NCBI GenBank assembly: GCA_900552265.1
Contig: URZE01000002.1
Location: 1 to 64,000 of the forward strand
Origin: an uncultured Oscillospiraceae bacterium
Lineage (GTDB): Bacteria; Bacillota; Clostridia; Oscillospirales; Acutalibacteraceae
Direction of reading: 5' to 3'
Length of the DNA stretch: 64,000 bases
The notes under the pieces were generated by a model, which was given only the letters and a program-made list of their open reading frames with translations, was not told the origin of the DNA and searched no databases. A program made the translations under genes and the position numbers. Below, in pieces: positions 18,348 to 27,141 of this stretch; position 1 is the stretch's first letter, and every line of letters begins with the position of its first letter.

Positions 18348-18534
18348 CACTTTTCTCCTCTCTAATTTCTACTGTCTGTACGCTTTTTTCTGGTACGATA
18401 ACCACTAATTTTTCTACACCGCCAAACCATTTAAGTGCTAGTTTCTTCATCCATGTAAGCTTGTTAAACTCAGCTATGCTTATAGGTTTTTCACCGGGCC
18501 GTCTGACGGTTATTCTCATTTGATGCTTTATCAT
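18307..18534 (-). CDS. Small phage protein of unknown function
   Basis: 75 residues from the ATG at 18534, which has GAGGTG upstream. Basic N-terminus (KHQMRITVRRPGEKP), then NKLTWMKKLALKWFGG and a charged tail. No known domain. Its 3' end overlaps the start of the helicase by 41 bases, which suggests translational coupling in the replication operon. Confidence 0.45.
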   Translation of the reverse strand: MIKHQMRITVRRPGEKPISIAEFNKLTWMKKLALKWFGGVEKLVVIVPEKSVQTVEIREEKSDESINDANQSKTI

Positions 18535-18652
18535 TTTCTTCACCTCTTCCAGAGACTTAATTTTTTACTTCTTTAAAAACGTCTCTATATATAAGCCACG
18601 GGAGAGACAAAACCCGTCTAAATTTTTTACTTTCTACGTTTTGCCTAAAATA

Positions 18653-19060
18653 TTAAAAATTAGTAGATAAAATATGTTTTAATTTTCTTTTTAATTTTGC
18701 AAGTCGTAGCTGAACTGCGTTTTCAGTAATTCCTAGAATAGACGCATACTCTTTTTGAGTAATTGGTCTGCCACTTAGATACAAATTATGTAAAAGTTTT
18801 TGTTCATCAGGTTTTAATTTAGAAATAGCTTTAAAAAGTGTTTCTTTATCGATGTTTTTTAAAACACCATTACAAATATCTGTAGCAGCGCTCATGTTTT
18901 CAATATTTTTATCAGACAGGCTAAAACTTTTATGCCTCCTTGTTTCTTTGCGGTTATTATTTTTAAGCTCCCTGTCAAGTTCAAGAATAATTTTTTCAAT
19001 TTCACCATATACTTCTATGTGTACGGATTCTCCATTTAAAAATTTGTATTCTACGTCCAT
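18653..19060 (-). CDS. Sigma-70 region 4-like phage regulator
   Basis: 135 residues with GGAGGA before the ATG. The C-terminal half (LKPDEQKLLHNLYLSGRPIT, then EYASILGITENAVQLRLAKLKRKLK) is a typical sigma region 4 helix-turn-helix. There is no region 2, so it is not a full sigma factor; such short forms regulate phage transcription. It opens the minus-strand replication gene block and lies just below a strong terminator. Confidence 0.65.
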   Translation of the reverse strand: MDVEYKFLNGESVHIEVYGEIEKIILELDRELKNNNRKETRRHKSFSLSDKNIENMSAATDICNGVLKNIDKETLFKAISKLKPDEQKLLHNLYLSGRPITQKEYASILGITENAVQLRLAKLKRKLKHILSTNF

Positions 19061-19131
19061 ATTTTTCGTCCTCCGAATTTTTGATTTTTATTTCAAAAAA
19101 CGAAGGACTGTGGAGGACCACGAACATTATT

Positions 19132-19190
19132 TAAAAAAAATACCCATTTGTCTTTCCTTTCCGATTTCGAGAAAAGAAAAACAAATAGGT
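19132..19190 (-). terminator. Very stable 20-bp terminator hairpin
   Basis: On the minus strand 20 consecutive positions pair (19190-19171 with 19161-19142, with a few G-U pairs) around a 9-base loop, followed by ATTTTTTTT. It stands 72 bases before the sigma-like gene, so it closes an upstream transcript or acts as an attenuator for the phage genes. Confidence 0.8.
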
Positions 19191-19325
19191 GTGTTTTGAT
19201 ATGTACTTTTATTCAAAAAATTATATATTTCAAATTCTCAAAATCTTACTAATTTTAAAAATTAAAGAAGATTCAAGAATGTTTTTGATACATCGTTAAA
19301 TAACTACCAAAAAAGACAAAAAATA

Positions 19326-19353
19326 CCGCAAAGATTAATTTCTTTGCGGTTTT
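19326..19353. terminator. Bidirectional terminator
   Basis: CCGCAAAGA (19326-19334) pairs exactly with TCTTTGCGG (19341-19349) over a 6-base loop. TTTT follows on the plus strand and a broken T run on the minus strand. It separates the prophage block from the plus-strand operon. Confidence 0.7.
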
Positions 19354-19735
19354 AGTCAAAATGATTTTTATATTTACATTTTTTGCAGTAAAAAATTCAA
19401 AAATTTCACTCCAAAAGGTCCAAATTAAACACTTTAAAATCTTATGCAATACTTTTTTCTTATAAAAATATGTATATTGCTCAACCAATTTATAGAACTT
19501 ACCCATTCAAAGTCACCCCACTTTTGTAATGGACTGATCTCTTTAACAGATTAGATCTAATTTTTAAGTTGCCCAATTTACATTGTAAATTACATTATTT
19601 TGAATATTTGTCGAAATTCATATTCAAAAAATAGAAATTTTTTAAAAGATAACACTGTATACATTTTCCATAATAATGTACTTCTCATCCACATTTATAA
19701 TAACAGTGCAAAACAAAAATTAAGATTAAGTTACG

Positions 19736-19755
19736 TATATATATATATATATATA
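19736..19755. repeat. (TA)10 dinucleotide tract
   Basis: Ten TA units in a row in non-coding DNA about 50 bases before the operon promoter. Prone to slippage; no other role is apparent. Confidence 0.8.
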
Positions 19756-19806
19756 ATTAAGCATTAATTAAATTTTAAATTAAATAAAAATTCGACAAAA
19801 ATCGCC

Positions 19807-19835
19807 TTGACAATGCTTGTCGGAGTATTTAAGAT
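19807..19835 (+). promoter_or_regulatory. Promoter of the radical SAM operon
   Basis: TTGACA (19807-19812), a 17-base spacer and TAAGAT (19830-19835). The -35 box is perfect and the -10 box matches four of six positions. It is the only good promoter upstream of the twelve-gene operon. Confidence 0.65.
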
Positions 19836-19838
19836 ACT

Positions 19839-19882
19839 GGTAAATAATTTACAATTATAGAAGAATTTGTAAATTATTTACC
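19839..19882 (+). promoter_or_regulatory. Perfect 16-bp inverted repeat at the operon start
   Basis: GGTAAATAATTTACAA (19839-19854) and its exact complement (19867-19882) with a 12-base spacer. It begins 3 bases after the -10 box, so it covers the transcription start and early leader. No T run follows, which argues against a terminator. It could be an operator for a dimeric repressor or an RNA stem-loop. GGTAAATAATTTACAA is itself nearly palindromic. Confidence 0.65.
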
Positions 19883-19947
19883 ATCGAAAGTCGAAATAAA
19901 GGTATTAATTTGAATATTATTATCGTTATTTGTAGCTTTTAGTTCTT

Positions 19948-20937
19948 TTGGGTATGAATAATTTTAAAAGTTTCAGAAATTTAGTTATAAATCCTGAGGA
20001 ACAAAAAATTTTACTTTCAAAAATTGAAAACAGCGAACAAGAGCAAGATATGACTCTGCCTGCGAATTGTAATGGTTTTGGAAGAATAAGACACTTTAAC
20101 AAGTATGTGGCTGATGACTGGATTTCTGATCCTTTGCCAATAGAACCAGCTTTAAAGTATCTATCATTAGATTCAGCAGACAAACTTATTGCACAAGTTT
20201 TTCAAATAGCTATATGTAATTTGAAATGTTGGTACTGTTTTGTCCCTGAAATTTTAAGATGTGCTAATAAAGCTACTTCAAAATGGTTTTCAGCAGATGA
20301 AATGCTTGACATGTATGAAAGTGAAAAATTAAAAGCTCCTATGATTGACTTATCTGGTGGGAATCCAGAACTTGCACCAGAATGGATAGTTTATATGATG
20401 AAAGCAATAAGAAAAAAAAATTTAGAAAATGTATTTTTATGGTCTGATAACAGTTTAATAACAGATTTTTTCTTTTCCGTGCTTTCAAAAAGCGATTTAA
20501 ATTTTATAAAAGAGTACAAAGGTTATGGTCAAGTCGGTTGTTTTAAAGGATTTGATGAAGAAAGTTTTTCTTTTAATTCTGGGCTTCCGAGTGAATATTT
20601 TGATTTTCAGTTTGAGCATTTCAAAAAATTCATAGATTTTGGTATAGACATGTATGGTTATGTTACCCTTACTACACCAACACTAGATAAAATCGATAGC
20701 AAAATAAGCAATTTCATGGATAGATTACAAAAAATACATCCGTTGATACCATTAAGATTTGTACCACTCAAAATTTTCACTTTCTCGCCCGTAGTTAAAC
20801 GTTTAGATCCAATAAAATCTAATGCTTTAGAATATCAACAAGTCGCTATAAAGTGCTGGGCTGAAGAATTATCTAAGCGTTTTACAAAGTCAGAACTTTC
20901 TGAAAATATAGCTAATGTTAATATTTTTAATAAATAA
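19948..20937 (+). CDS. Radical SAM protein, first gene of the operon
   Basis: About 329 residues. The cluster motif CNLKCWYC (C90, C94, C97) is clear, followed by LSGGNPEL (about 130), the SAM-binding GGE-like element, so this is a true radical SAM fold. The N-terminal 85 residues, including GFGRIRHFNKYVADDW, resemble no domain I know. There is no C-terminal SPASM-type Cys cluster. The start is uncertain: TTG at 19948 or ATG at 19954, neither with a good ribosome binding site. The substrate is unknown; it is cotranscribed with a DUF43/methyltransferase-like gene 14 bases downstream. Confidence 0.8.
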   Translation: MGMNNFKSFRNLVINPEEQKILLSKIENSEQEQDMTLPANCNGFGRIRHFNKYVADDWISDPLPIEPALKYLSLDSADKLIAQVFQIAICNLKCWYCFVPEILRCANKATSKWFSADEMLDMYESEKLKAPMIDLSGGNPELAPEWIVYMMKAIRKKNLENVFLWSDNSLITDFFFSVLSKSDLNFIKEYKGYGQVGCFKGFDEESFSFNSGLPSEYFDFQFEHFKKFIDFGIDMYGYVTLTTPTLDKIDSKISNFMDRLQKIHPLIPLRFVPLKIFTFSPVVKRLDPIKSNALEYQQVAIKCWAEELSKRFTKSELSENIANVNIFNK

Positions 20938-20951
20938 AAAGAGGGTTGTTA

Positions 20952-22238
20952 ATGAAGCTGTCATCCTATGAGCTTTTGGTATTAAAAACGTTGTACCATA
21001 AAAATAATTCAAGTAGCATTAGTGATGTTTTAATGTCTAATGGTTTTTATCCAGAGGAACAAATAGAGGCAATGCAAAACATTCTTGATAACAAAATCGT
21101 TTTAAAAGAGAATGAGAATTTTATTGTTTCTGATGAAGGAAAAGAATTTATTAAAAATTTCTTGTTTTTTAAGTATTCGAAATTAGATCAAGACAAGCTA
21201 AAAGACCAATTGGAAAAATTGATAAAAGATATGCCTCAGGAACATCTATTAGAATATCAATGGTGGTTTACATCGGATACTTGCTCTGCAATTACTAAAA
21301 TAATTTGTGATATATCTAGGAAAAGCAATCCTTATATAGGATTTTTAGGTTGCCCTACTCTTGGTTTATATTTTAACCAAGCATTTCCCGAAATAAATAT
21401 CTCCATTATTGATATTTCTTCTACTATATTGGATTACTTAAGTAGCCATACTTCAAGTGCGTGTAATATAATTAATTTTGATATAAGAAATTATAAGAAC
21501 AACGAAAAAGTGTTAAACTCAAAACTCGATTTGATAGTGATGGATCCGCCATTTTATTCTGATTATTATAAATTATTTGTTGAGTTTGCGGCTTCCATGC
21601 AAGACAATAATGCTGATTTATTAACTGCGTTATGTAATCCAAATATAAAAAGTGATTATCGAGAATTACATAAAATCTTTTCTGAATTTTCCAAAAAATA
21701 TACCTTAATATCTTTTAAAGAAAATTTTATATATTATCGAGTGCCACACTATGAATCAGAAACGTATAAAAATTTAGGTTTTTCTGATCAACAGCTAAGC
21801 AGCTGGTGTGATTGGAGAAACAACAATTTATTACACTTTAAACGATTTATTGATTCGGATTCAAAGCTAATATTAAATCGTGAAGATGATTGGAATAAAT
21901 ATTGCATAGGAAAAATCAGAATCTTCGTTAAAAAGCCTACGTTAAATGCTAAGTATGGGCTATATCCTGAAATAATTCCTTTTTATGAAGATGGAACAGA
22001 AACAGTAAAATCTTTAAGTAGAAGATATGACAAGAGAACTGAAATTTCTTTATGGACTTCTGAAAATAAGGTTTACACGATTAAAGATGAGAATTTAAAA
22101 ATTGTGAATTATATAATTGAAAATATTCAAAAAAATCAACTAAACGAAAAAGAGATTTGTAAAGAATTCGCGCTAATCAAACCGGAGGTCATTAAAAATC
22201 TGTGTAATAAAATTCATAATTTATTTTACACACGATAA
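20952..22238 (+). CDS. DUF43/BpsA-like or methyltransferase-like protein
   Basis: 428 residues from the ATG at 20952, with GAGGG upstream. Residues 1-70 look like a winged helix. The central part has a Rossmann fold: YIGFLGCPTLGLYF (SAM or nucleotide loop), then LDLIVMDPPFYSDYY, a DPPF motif as in amino-methyltransferases and in the DUF43 branched-polyamine synthase family. The winged-helix plus Rossmann layout fits DUF43 (aminopropyl transfer), but I cannot exclude a methyltransferase. The C-terminal 100 residues are charged and unassigned. Confidence 0.6.
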   Translation: MKLSSYELLVLKTLYHKNNSSSISDVLMSNGFYPEEQIEAMQNILDNKIVLKENENFIVSDEGKEFIKNFLFFKYSKLDQDKLKDQLEKLIKDMPQEHLLEYQWWFTSDTCSAITKIICDISRKSNPYIGFLGCPTLGLYFNQAFPEINISIIDISSTILDYLSSHTSSACNIINFDIRNYKNNEKVLNSKLDLIVMDPPFYSDYYKLFVEFAASMQDNNADLLTALCNPNIKSDYRELHKIFSEFSKKYTLISFKENFIYYRVPHYESETYKNLGFSDQQLSSWCDWRNNNLLHFKRFIDSDSKLILNREDDWNKYCIGKIRIFVKKPTLNAKYGLYPEIIPFYEDGTETVKSLSRRYDKRTEISLWTSENKVYTIKDENLKIVNYIIENIQKNQLNEKEICKEFALIKPEVIKNLCNKIHNLFYTR

Positions 22239-22271
22239 AATTAAAATTTTTATGAAATATAGAGGTTAAAG

Positions 22272-22697
22272 ATGAAGAAATATGCCGTTGTGCTTTTAAT
22301 TACTCATGATTTTAAAAAAATACTTTTGGTAAAAAGGACAAAGAATCCTTTTGTTAACTGTTGGAATGGCATAGGAGGAAAGATTGAAGATGGGGAAACT
22401 GTAATAGAAGCTTCAATTAGAGAGTGTAAGGAAGAAGCAGGAATTGATTTAGTTGATCCAAAATTACTGGTTTCTTACATATATCCGCCAAGTTCTGCTT
22501 ACCACAGTGAAGTAAATATTGTATATTCATTTTGTGATGAGGCGGCTGTAGAAGAAAATGAAGAAGGAGTTTATGAATGGAAAGATATTGGTTTTGTTAT
22601 GAATTTTGATAGCAAGGATATCGCAGGATATTCGATTTTAGGACAATTTATAAAAGAAATATTTGATGTAGAAGGCATAAAAAAATTTTATGATTAA
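22272..22697 (+). CDS. Nudix hydrolase (MutT-like)
   Basis: 141 residues with a full Nudix box at 36-58: G36, E42, then RECKEEAGI (50-58). The fold begins YAVVLLITHDFKKILLV, and WNGIGGKIEDGE is typical of enzymes acting on nucleoside di- or triphosphates. AGAGG precedes the ATG. In the operon it could trim a nucleotide intermediate or clean up a reactive one; substrate choice cannot be read from sequence. Confidence 0.9.
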   Translation: MKKYAVVLLITHDFKKILLVKRTKNPFVNCWNGIGGKIEDGETVIEASIRECKEEAGIDLVDPKLLVSYIYPPSSAYHSEVNIVYSFCDEAAVEENEEGVYEWKDIGFVMNFDSKDIAGYSILGQFIKEIFDVEGIKKFYD

Positions 22698-22770
22698 TGT
22701 ATTACTCGAGTCACATAGTTTTTTATAAAACAACACAAATTTTTAAAAAATAGGATATGAGGTAAAGATT

Positions 22771-23454
22771 ATGAAGAATAAGTTTAAAAAATTTTTTTCA
22801 ATAACGATTGTTTTATTTTTGTCACTTTTGATTAACACAAGCTGTTCTGCGGCTGTCGTGAAAATTGTACTTACAGGAGGATGTTGTGGCGGAAAAACCA
22901 CATCTATGCAACATTTAAAGAAACACTTTGAATCCAAAGGATATAATGTGGCATGTTTGGGAGAAGCCTCAACAACTTTATATTATGAAGACCATATAAG
23001 CGCAAAAGATGTTCCTCTTTATGACTATGAAAGAATGGTTATAAAAAAACAAATTAGCGAAGAAGATAAGATATGTCATGGGCTTGAACAGAATTCACAA
23101 GGAAAAATTTCTTTACTTTTCTGTGATAGAGCAGTTTTGGATTTCAAAGGATTTATGGATGATCCGAATTGTGATAAACTATTGAAAGAACTAGGATTAC
23201 CAGAGGAAGAACTTTATAAGCGTTATAGCGCTGTGTTTCATATGCTTTCGACAACTAAATTCAGAGAAGATCTTTATTCAAATGATGAGGTTAGAATTAT
23301 AGATATTGACGCTGCTAGAGCTGTGGATGACAAATTAATAAAAGTTTGGTCAAAACATCCTTATTGGAGATTAATTGAAAACTGTATTACCTTTGATGAA
23401 AAATTAGGTAGATTGATTTTAGAGGTAGAATATTTTTTGAGCGGTACCGTCTAA
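22771..23454 (+). CDS. TTD14/AAA_28-type P-loop ATPase with added signal peptide
   Basis: 227 residues. Residues 1-28 are a signal peptide (KNKFKKFF, a long hydrophobic stretch, then CSA/A). Directly after comes KIVLTGGCCGGKT (31-43), a Walker A loop that in related proteins starts within a few residues of the N-terminus. LLFCDRAVLDFKGFM and HPYWRLIENCITFDEKL match the AAA_28 NTPase part of TTD14-like proteins, where this domain is normally fused to a CYTH domain. Here the CYTH domain is a separate gene at 28547, also with a signal peptide. GAGGT before the ATG supports translation of the leader. An exported or membrane-tethered ATPase is odd because ATP is scarce outside the membrane. Confidence 0.75.
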   Translation: MKNKFKKFFSITIVLFLSLLINTSCSAAVVKIVLTGGCCGGKTTSMQHLKKHFESKGYNVACLGEASTTLYYEDHISAKDVPLYDYERMVIKKQISEEDKICHGLEQNSQGKISLLFCDRAVLDFKGFMDDPNCDKLLKELGLPEEELYKRYSAVFHMLSTTKFREDLYSNDEVRIIDIDAARAVDDKLIKVWSKHPYWRLIENCITFDEKLGRLILEVEYFLSGTV

Positions 23455-23490
23455 TCAAAAATGTTACTTTATACTAAGAAGAGGAGGTTA

Positions 23491-25644
23491 ATGTTAAGCA
23501 ATCCAATGAAAAATTTTGATGAATTAAGATTATGGTTTGAAGAGACGAGAAATTCACTGATTTATCTTCCATTAGAAGAAATAAAAGTTAAAGTTGTTAA
23601 TGAAAACTTTAATGAGCATATACAAGTGTTTACACTCGGTTCTTTTGATGAAAAAATAATTATTACTTATATTGATGACACAATAGAATGTTTAGTCTGT
23701 TCAGTTGATAAGCCTATTGCTGAAACTATATTTTTCAATAAATACATTAAAATGTTCAAAGAAGAAAAAACTTATGATTTTACTGCACATTTATTTTTAG
23801 AAATAGATTTTATAAAAAAATTATATTCTCCCAAAATAGCTCTATTGTCACTTGCCAAAAATGACGTTTATACTTTCCCTAGATTTGCCCTTGGAATATC
23901 AGATATTGCTCATGCTATACGTAAAAATTTTAATGGTTCGGTTAAACTATATGATTTACAGTTAAATCCCGACATTGATGATTTCATAAATTCTGTAAAA
24001 AATGAAAATATAGACATTGTTGGAATATCTATGACATTTGGCTTATTTGATGTGCTTGAAAGTGTTTTAGATGCTTTGCAAAAAGAAAGTCTCAAATGCT
24101 TAATCACTGTAGGCGGAAGCCTAGCTGGTATAACTTTTAAAGAAATATTAGCGAAATATCCGGATGTAGTTGTTTCACTTTCTGAAGGCGAAACATTCTT
24201 TGTAAAGCTTATTGATCATTTTCAAGGTAACTGTGAATTAAAAGATATTCCAGCAATAGCTTTTGTAGATAAATCGACAAATTCAATTTGTCAAACATCT
24301 TTTTGTAAATTTTCAAGAGATGCAGAGCTTTCTATTCCAGAACTAGACTTACTAATACCTACAATTAAATCAAAAGGCGTGTTTCAATTAGAAACAAGTA
24401 GAGGTTGCTATAATGCTTGTTCATTTTGCCCACGGAGGCAAAAGGGGATTTGGCGCGGTTCAACAAAAGATGTAGAAAAAGTGGGAACTTTAATAAATCA
24501 TTTTTGCCATTATTTAAAAAGATTGAATTACGATCCCAGTAAATTTATTATGTATGTAGTTGATGAAGAGTTTGTTGGTGGTGAAAATGAACATTATCAA
24601 GATAGAGCGGTAGAAGTGAGTCGCATTTTTGCTAGAAACAATCTCAAATATGAAACCTCATTTAGGATGAATACAATATATAGTAGCCATACAAGTGAAG
24701 AAGCAAAATTAAGAAAAATAAAAAACATGATAAAGCTTAGAGACAATAATTTGAACCGCGTGTTAGTAGGTGTAGAATCTGGAGTGCAAAGTGTTCTAGA
24801 AAGATTTAACAAAAATGTCACATCTGAGGAAAATACGCTTGGAATACGTTTATTGACAGGATTAGCTGTCCCGACAAGGTTTACATACATTACTTTTGAT
24901 CCTTTAATGAATTTTGATGAATTAAAAGAAACATACTTTTTTCAAGGAAGAAAAGATTTAATTTTAAAAACAAACTATAAAAACGAACCGGAAAAACTTT
25001 TGTATGCTGTAAAAAATAAAGATGAAATTTTAAAACTGTCTAAAGGGATTCCGTTTTATTCTCAAATACCGTACATGCTTGTATCAATTGAATGTCTAAT
25101 AGGTTCTGCCTATTTAAATATGGCAATGGAACATGATTTAGCAACAAATCAAATTATAAAGGCAATTGGAAAGCAAGAGGTAAACTATGTAGATAAACGA
25201 ATAGGAAAAATGAGCTATTATTCTCAGCTTTGGATAGATCGAAATTTTGCATTAGACTACTCTTTGAAAAGTTTAGCTAAAATATACTTGGGTGAAGCTT
25301 CTCTAAACATTCGAGAACAAAGAGTTTTACTTAAACAGAATGCATATAAACTTTTAGGCAAAATGCTTTATGTAATAGAACAAAACAAAAAGTTCTTATT
25401 TGATGAAAGTATCGATAATATTGAATTTGTGGATACTTTATCAAAACAATACGACTCCGTAGATTCGCTTGATAAAGTATTTAAAAATCTCCTTGAACAC
25501 CAGTTTTCTTTACTTAAAGACGAAATTCATAAATTGAAATTTAATCTCAAATCAAATATTTCACAAAAAGATTATGAAAATATTTGTAAGCAGCTGGAAG
25601 GGTGGACTAATCAAAAAGAATGGCACTTACTACACAGCGCATAA
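23491..25644 (+). CDS. B12-binding-type radical SAM enzyme, OxsB-like layout
   Basis: 717 residues from the ATG at 23491 (GGAGG just before). Residues 1-110: unassigned. About 114-250: a cobalamin-binding-type Rossmann domain (IALLSLAKND, then IDIVGISMTFGLFD and CLITVGGSLAG) without the DxHxxG motif. About 295-540: radical SAM domain with CYNACSFC (C306, C310, C313). The last 180 residues are helical. This order, with no DxHxxG, matches class B radical SAM enzymes and the overall layout of OxsB, the ring-contracting enzyme of oxetanocin A formation, which works with an HD phosphohydrolase like the one encoded downstream. The similarity is in layout and partner; the substrate is inferred. Confidence 0.75.
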   Translation: MLSNPMKNFDELRLWFEETRNSLIYLPLEEIKVKVVNENFNEHIQVFTLGSFDEKIIITYIDDTIECLVCSVDKPIAETIFFNKYIKMFKEEKTYDFTAHLFLEIDFIKKLYSPKIALLSLAKNDVYTFPRFALGISDIAHAIRKNFNGSVKLYDLQLNPDIDDFINSVKNENIDIVGISMTFGLFDVLESVLDALQKESLKCLITVGGSLAGITFKEILAKYPDVVVSLSEGETFFVKLIDHFQGNCELKDIPAIAFVDKSTNSICQTSFCKFSRDAELSIPELDLLIPTIKSKGVFQLETSRGCYNACSFCPRRQKGIWRGSTKDVEKVGTLINHFCHYLKRLNYDPSKFIMYVVDEEFVGGENEHYQDRAVEVSRIFARNNLKYETSFRMNTIYSSHTSEEAKLRKIKNMIKLRDNNLNRVLVGVESGVQSVLERFNKNVTSEENTLGIRLLTGLAVPTRFTYITFDPLMNFDELKETYFFQGRKDLILKTNYKNEPEKLLYAVKNKDEILKLSKGIPFYSQIPYMLVSIECLIGSAYLNMAMEHDLATNQIIKAIGKQEVNYVDKRIGKMSYYSQLWIDRNFALDYSLKSLAKIYLGEASLNIREQRVLLKQNAYKLLGKMLYVIEQNKKFLFDESIDNIEFVDTLSKQYDSVDSLDKVFKNLLEHQFSLLKDEIHKLKFNLKSNISQKDYENICKQLEGWTNQKEWHLLHSA

Positions 25645-25677
25645 AATACTAATTTTTAAAAATAAAGGAGAATAAAA

Positions 25678-26376
25678 ATGAATCGTACAATAGTTATAAC
25701 TGGCGGTAGTGATGGATTAGGCAAAAGTATAGCTCAAGCTTTTTCATCAACAGACAAAGTGTATATTTTAGCACCAAATGAAGACAAGCTTAAAAAAATT
25801 TCAAAAGAATTAAATTGCAAGTATTTGGTTTGTGATGTTGCTGATACTTATTCTTCCAAAAAAGCAATCGACTATATTTTAAATGATAGTGGCAAAATTG
25901 ATATTCTTGTAAATAATGCTGGACTGTGGATTGAAGGTGAAGTAGAAAATAATGACTTAGATCATGTAAAGCGCATCATTGACGTAAATTTTTTTGGAAT
26001 TATTAACTTATGCAACCTTGTAATACCAAGCATGAAAAAACAAAAAGACGGACTAATAGTAAATGTAAATTCATTGTCGGGATATTTTTTCAAAGCAAAA
26101 AGAACTGTATATAATTCAACGAAATGGGCTATTACTGGATTTACAGGCTCACTACGTCCGGAATTAGAACCTTTTGGTATAAGAGTTACTGACTTTCATC
26201 CAGGTCTTATGAAAACAAATATATTTGATAAAGCAAATGTCAGCAAAAATACAGAACAGGGAATAGATACCGATTCTGTTGCAAAAGTGGTTCAACTTAT
26301 AGCTGACCTTCCTAAAAATATTGCTATTCCAGATATAGGTGTTATAAATAATATTTATTATGGAGGTAACTGCTAA
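25678..26376 (+). CDS. Short-chain dehydrogenase/reductase
   Basis: 232 residues. The NAD(P) loop TGGSDGLG (8-15), NNAG (about 80), the catalytic Ser in VNSLSG and YNSTK (Tyr and Lys) are all present, so it should be active. AAAGGAG precedes the ATG. Its stop shares bases with the next start (TAATG). In the operon it could reduce an aldehyde or ketone made by a radical SAM enzyme. Confidence 0.92.
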   Translation: MNRTIVITGGSDGLGKSIAQAFSSTDKVYILAPNEDKLKKISKELNCKYLVCDVADTYSSKKAIDYILNDSGKIDILVNNAGLWIEGEVENNDLDHVKRIIDVNFFGIINLCNLVIPSMKKQKDGLIVNVNSLSGYFFKAKRTVYNSTKWAITGFTGSLRPELEPFGIRVTDFHPGLMKTNIFDKANVSKNTEQGIDTDSVAKVVQLIADLPKNIAIPDIGVINNIYYGGNC

Positions 26377-27119
26377 TGCGAATTGTATCATGGAATGTAA
26401 ATGGCTTTAGGTCATGTATTAGTAAAGGACTTTTTGATTTTATAAAATCCTCAGATGCAGATATTGTTTGTTTACAAGAAATCAAAACCCATAATACGAA
26501 CAACAGACTAGAAATTAGCCAATATCATCAATATTGGAATCCGGCACAAAGAAAAGGTTATTCTGGAACTGCTGTGTTTTCTAAAAATCAAGCCAACCTT
26601 TTGGACATAGAATTTTTTGATGATGAGGGGCGAATAATTGCATTAGATTATAATGATTTTTATTTAATAAATTGTTACTCACCACAAGTTAGAAGAGATT
26701 TGTCAAGGCTTGAATATAGAATAGATTTTGATGAAAAAATGCAAGCTTTTTTAAAAAAACTAAATGTAAATAAACCTGTAATTCTATGCGGAGATTTAAA
26801 TGTTGCACATAATGAAATTGATTTAAAAAATCCAAAATCTAATACAGGACATGCAGGGTTCACCAATGAGGAGCGTGAAAGTTTTGCTAAATTAATTGAT
26901 TCAGGTTTTATTGATAGTTTTAGAAATTTGTATCCCGACAAAGAGGGTGCGTATACATGGTGGTCATATAGAAAAGGAGTGAGAGAAAGAAATGTAGGAT
27001 GGCGGATTGATTATGTACTAACATCAGAAATTCTAAAAGAACGCATTACTGAAAGTAAGATTTATGATAAAATACTAGGTAGCGATCATTGCCCTATTGG
27101 CATAGATATAAAAATTTAA
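26376..27119 (+). CDS. Exonuclease III / AP endonuclease-like protein
   Basis: 247 residues of the endonuclease-exonuclease-phosphatase fold: VSWNVNGFR (4-12, Asn7), LQEIKTH (Glu34), GDLNVAH, WRIDYVL and the final SDHCPIG. All catalytic residues of ExoIII are present and the length is normal. It could repair DNA in the usual way, or act as a phosphatase on a small molecule in this setting. It is coupled to the SDR gene by a one-base overlap. Confidence 0.9.
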   Translation: MRIVSWNVNGFRSCISKGLFDFIKSSDADIVCLQEIKTHNTNNRLEISQYHQYWNPAQRKGYSGTAVFSKNQANLLDIEFFDDEGRIIALDYNDFYLINCYSPQVRRDLSRLEYRIDFDEKMQAFLKKLNVNKPVILCGDLNVAHNEIDLKNPKSNTGHAGFTNEERESFAKLIDSGFIDSFRNLYPDKEGAYTWWSYRKGVRERNVGWRIDYVLTSEILKERITESKIYDKILGSDHCPIGIDIKI

Positions 27120-27141
27120 AATTATTAGGAGTTGTTCAATT

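Larger units (their letters stand above)
1..19190 (-). mobile_element. Prophage (partial), replication and packaging-initiation modules
   Basis: Almost every gene here reads on the minus strand and belongs to tailed-phage families: regulator, helicase, family A polymerase, primase, VRR-NUC, HNH, TerS, DNA methyltransferase and TerL. A strong minus-strand terminator at 19132-19190 is a convenient right limit; no integrase or attachment site was found. The left side runs out of the window. After TerL the next genes are a small conserved protein and an antirepressor start, not portal and capsid genes, so the element is rearranged or the structural module lies elsewhere. A group II intron, an intein, a nonsense codon and a frameshift in it suggest it is decaying or heavily parasitised. 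Confidence 0.85.
19191..19806. other. AT-rich gene-poor spacer
   Basis: No supportable gene. It contains a 9-bp hairpin with T runs at 19326-19353, a (TA)10 tract at 19736-19755 and otherwise AT-rich sequence. An open frame on the minus strand (19273-19506) contains the hairpin and has no coherent protein features. Confidence 0.6.

Noticed and set aside
19273..19506. 77-codon open frame on the minus strand
   Set aside because: It contains a perfect terminator hairpin, is dominated by Phe, Lys and Ile codons typical of AT-rich DNA, and shows no domain.
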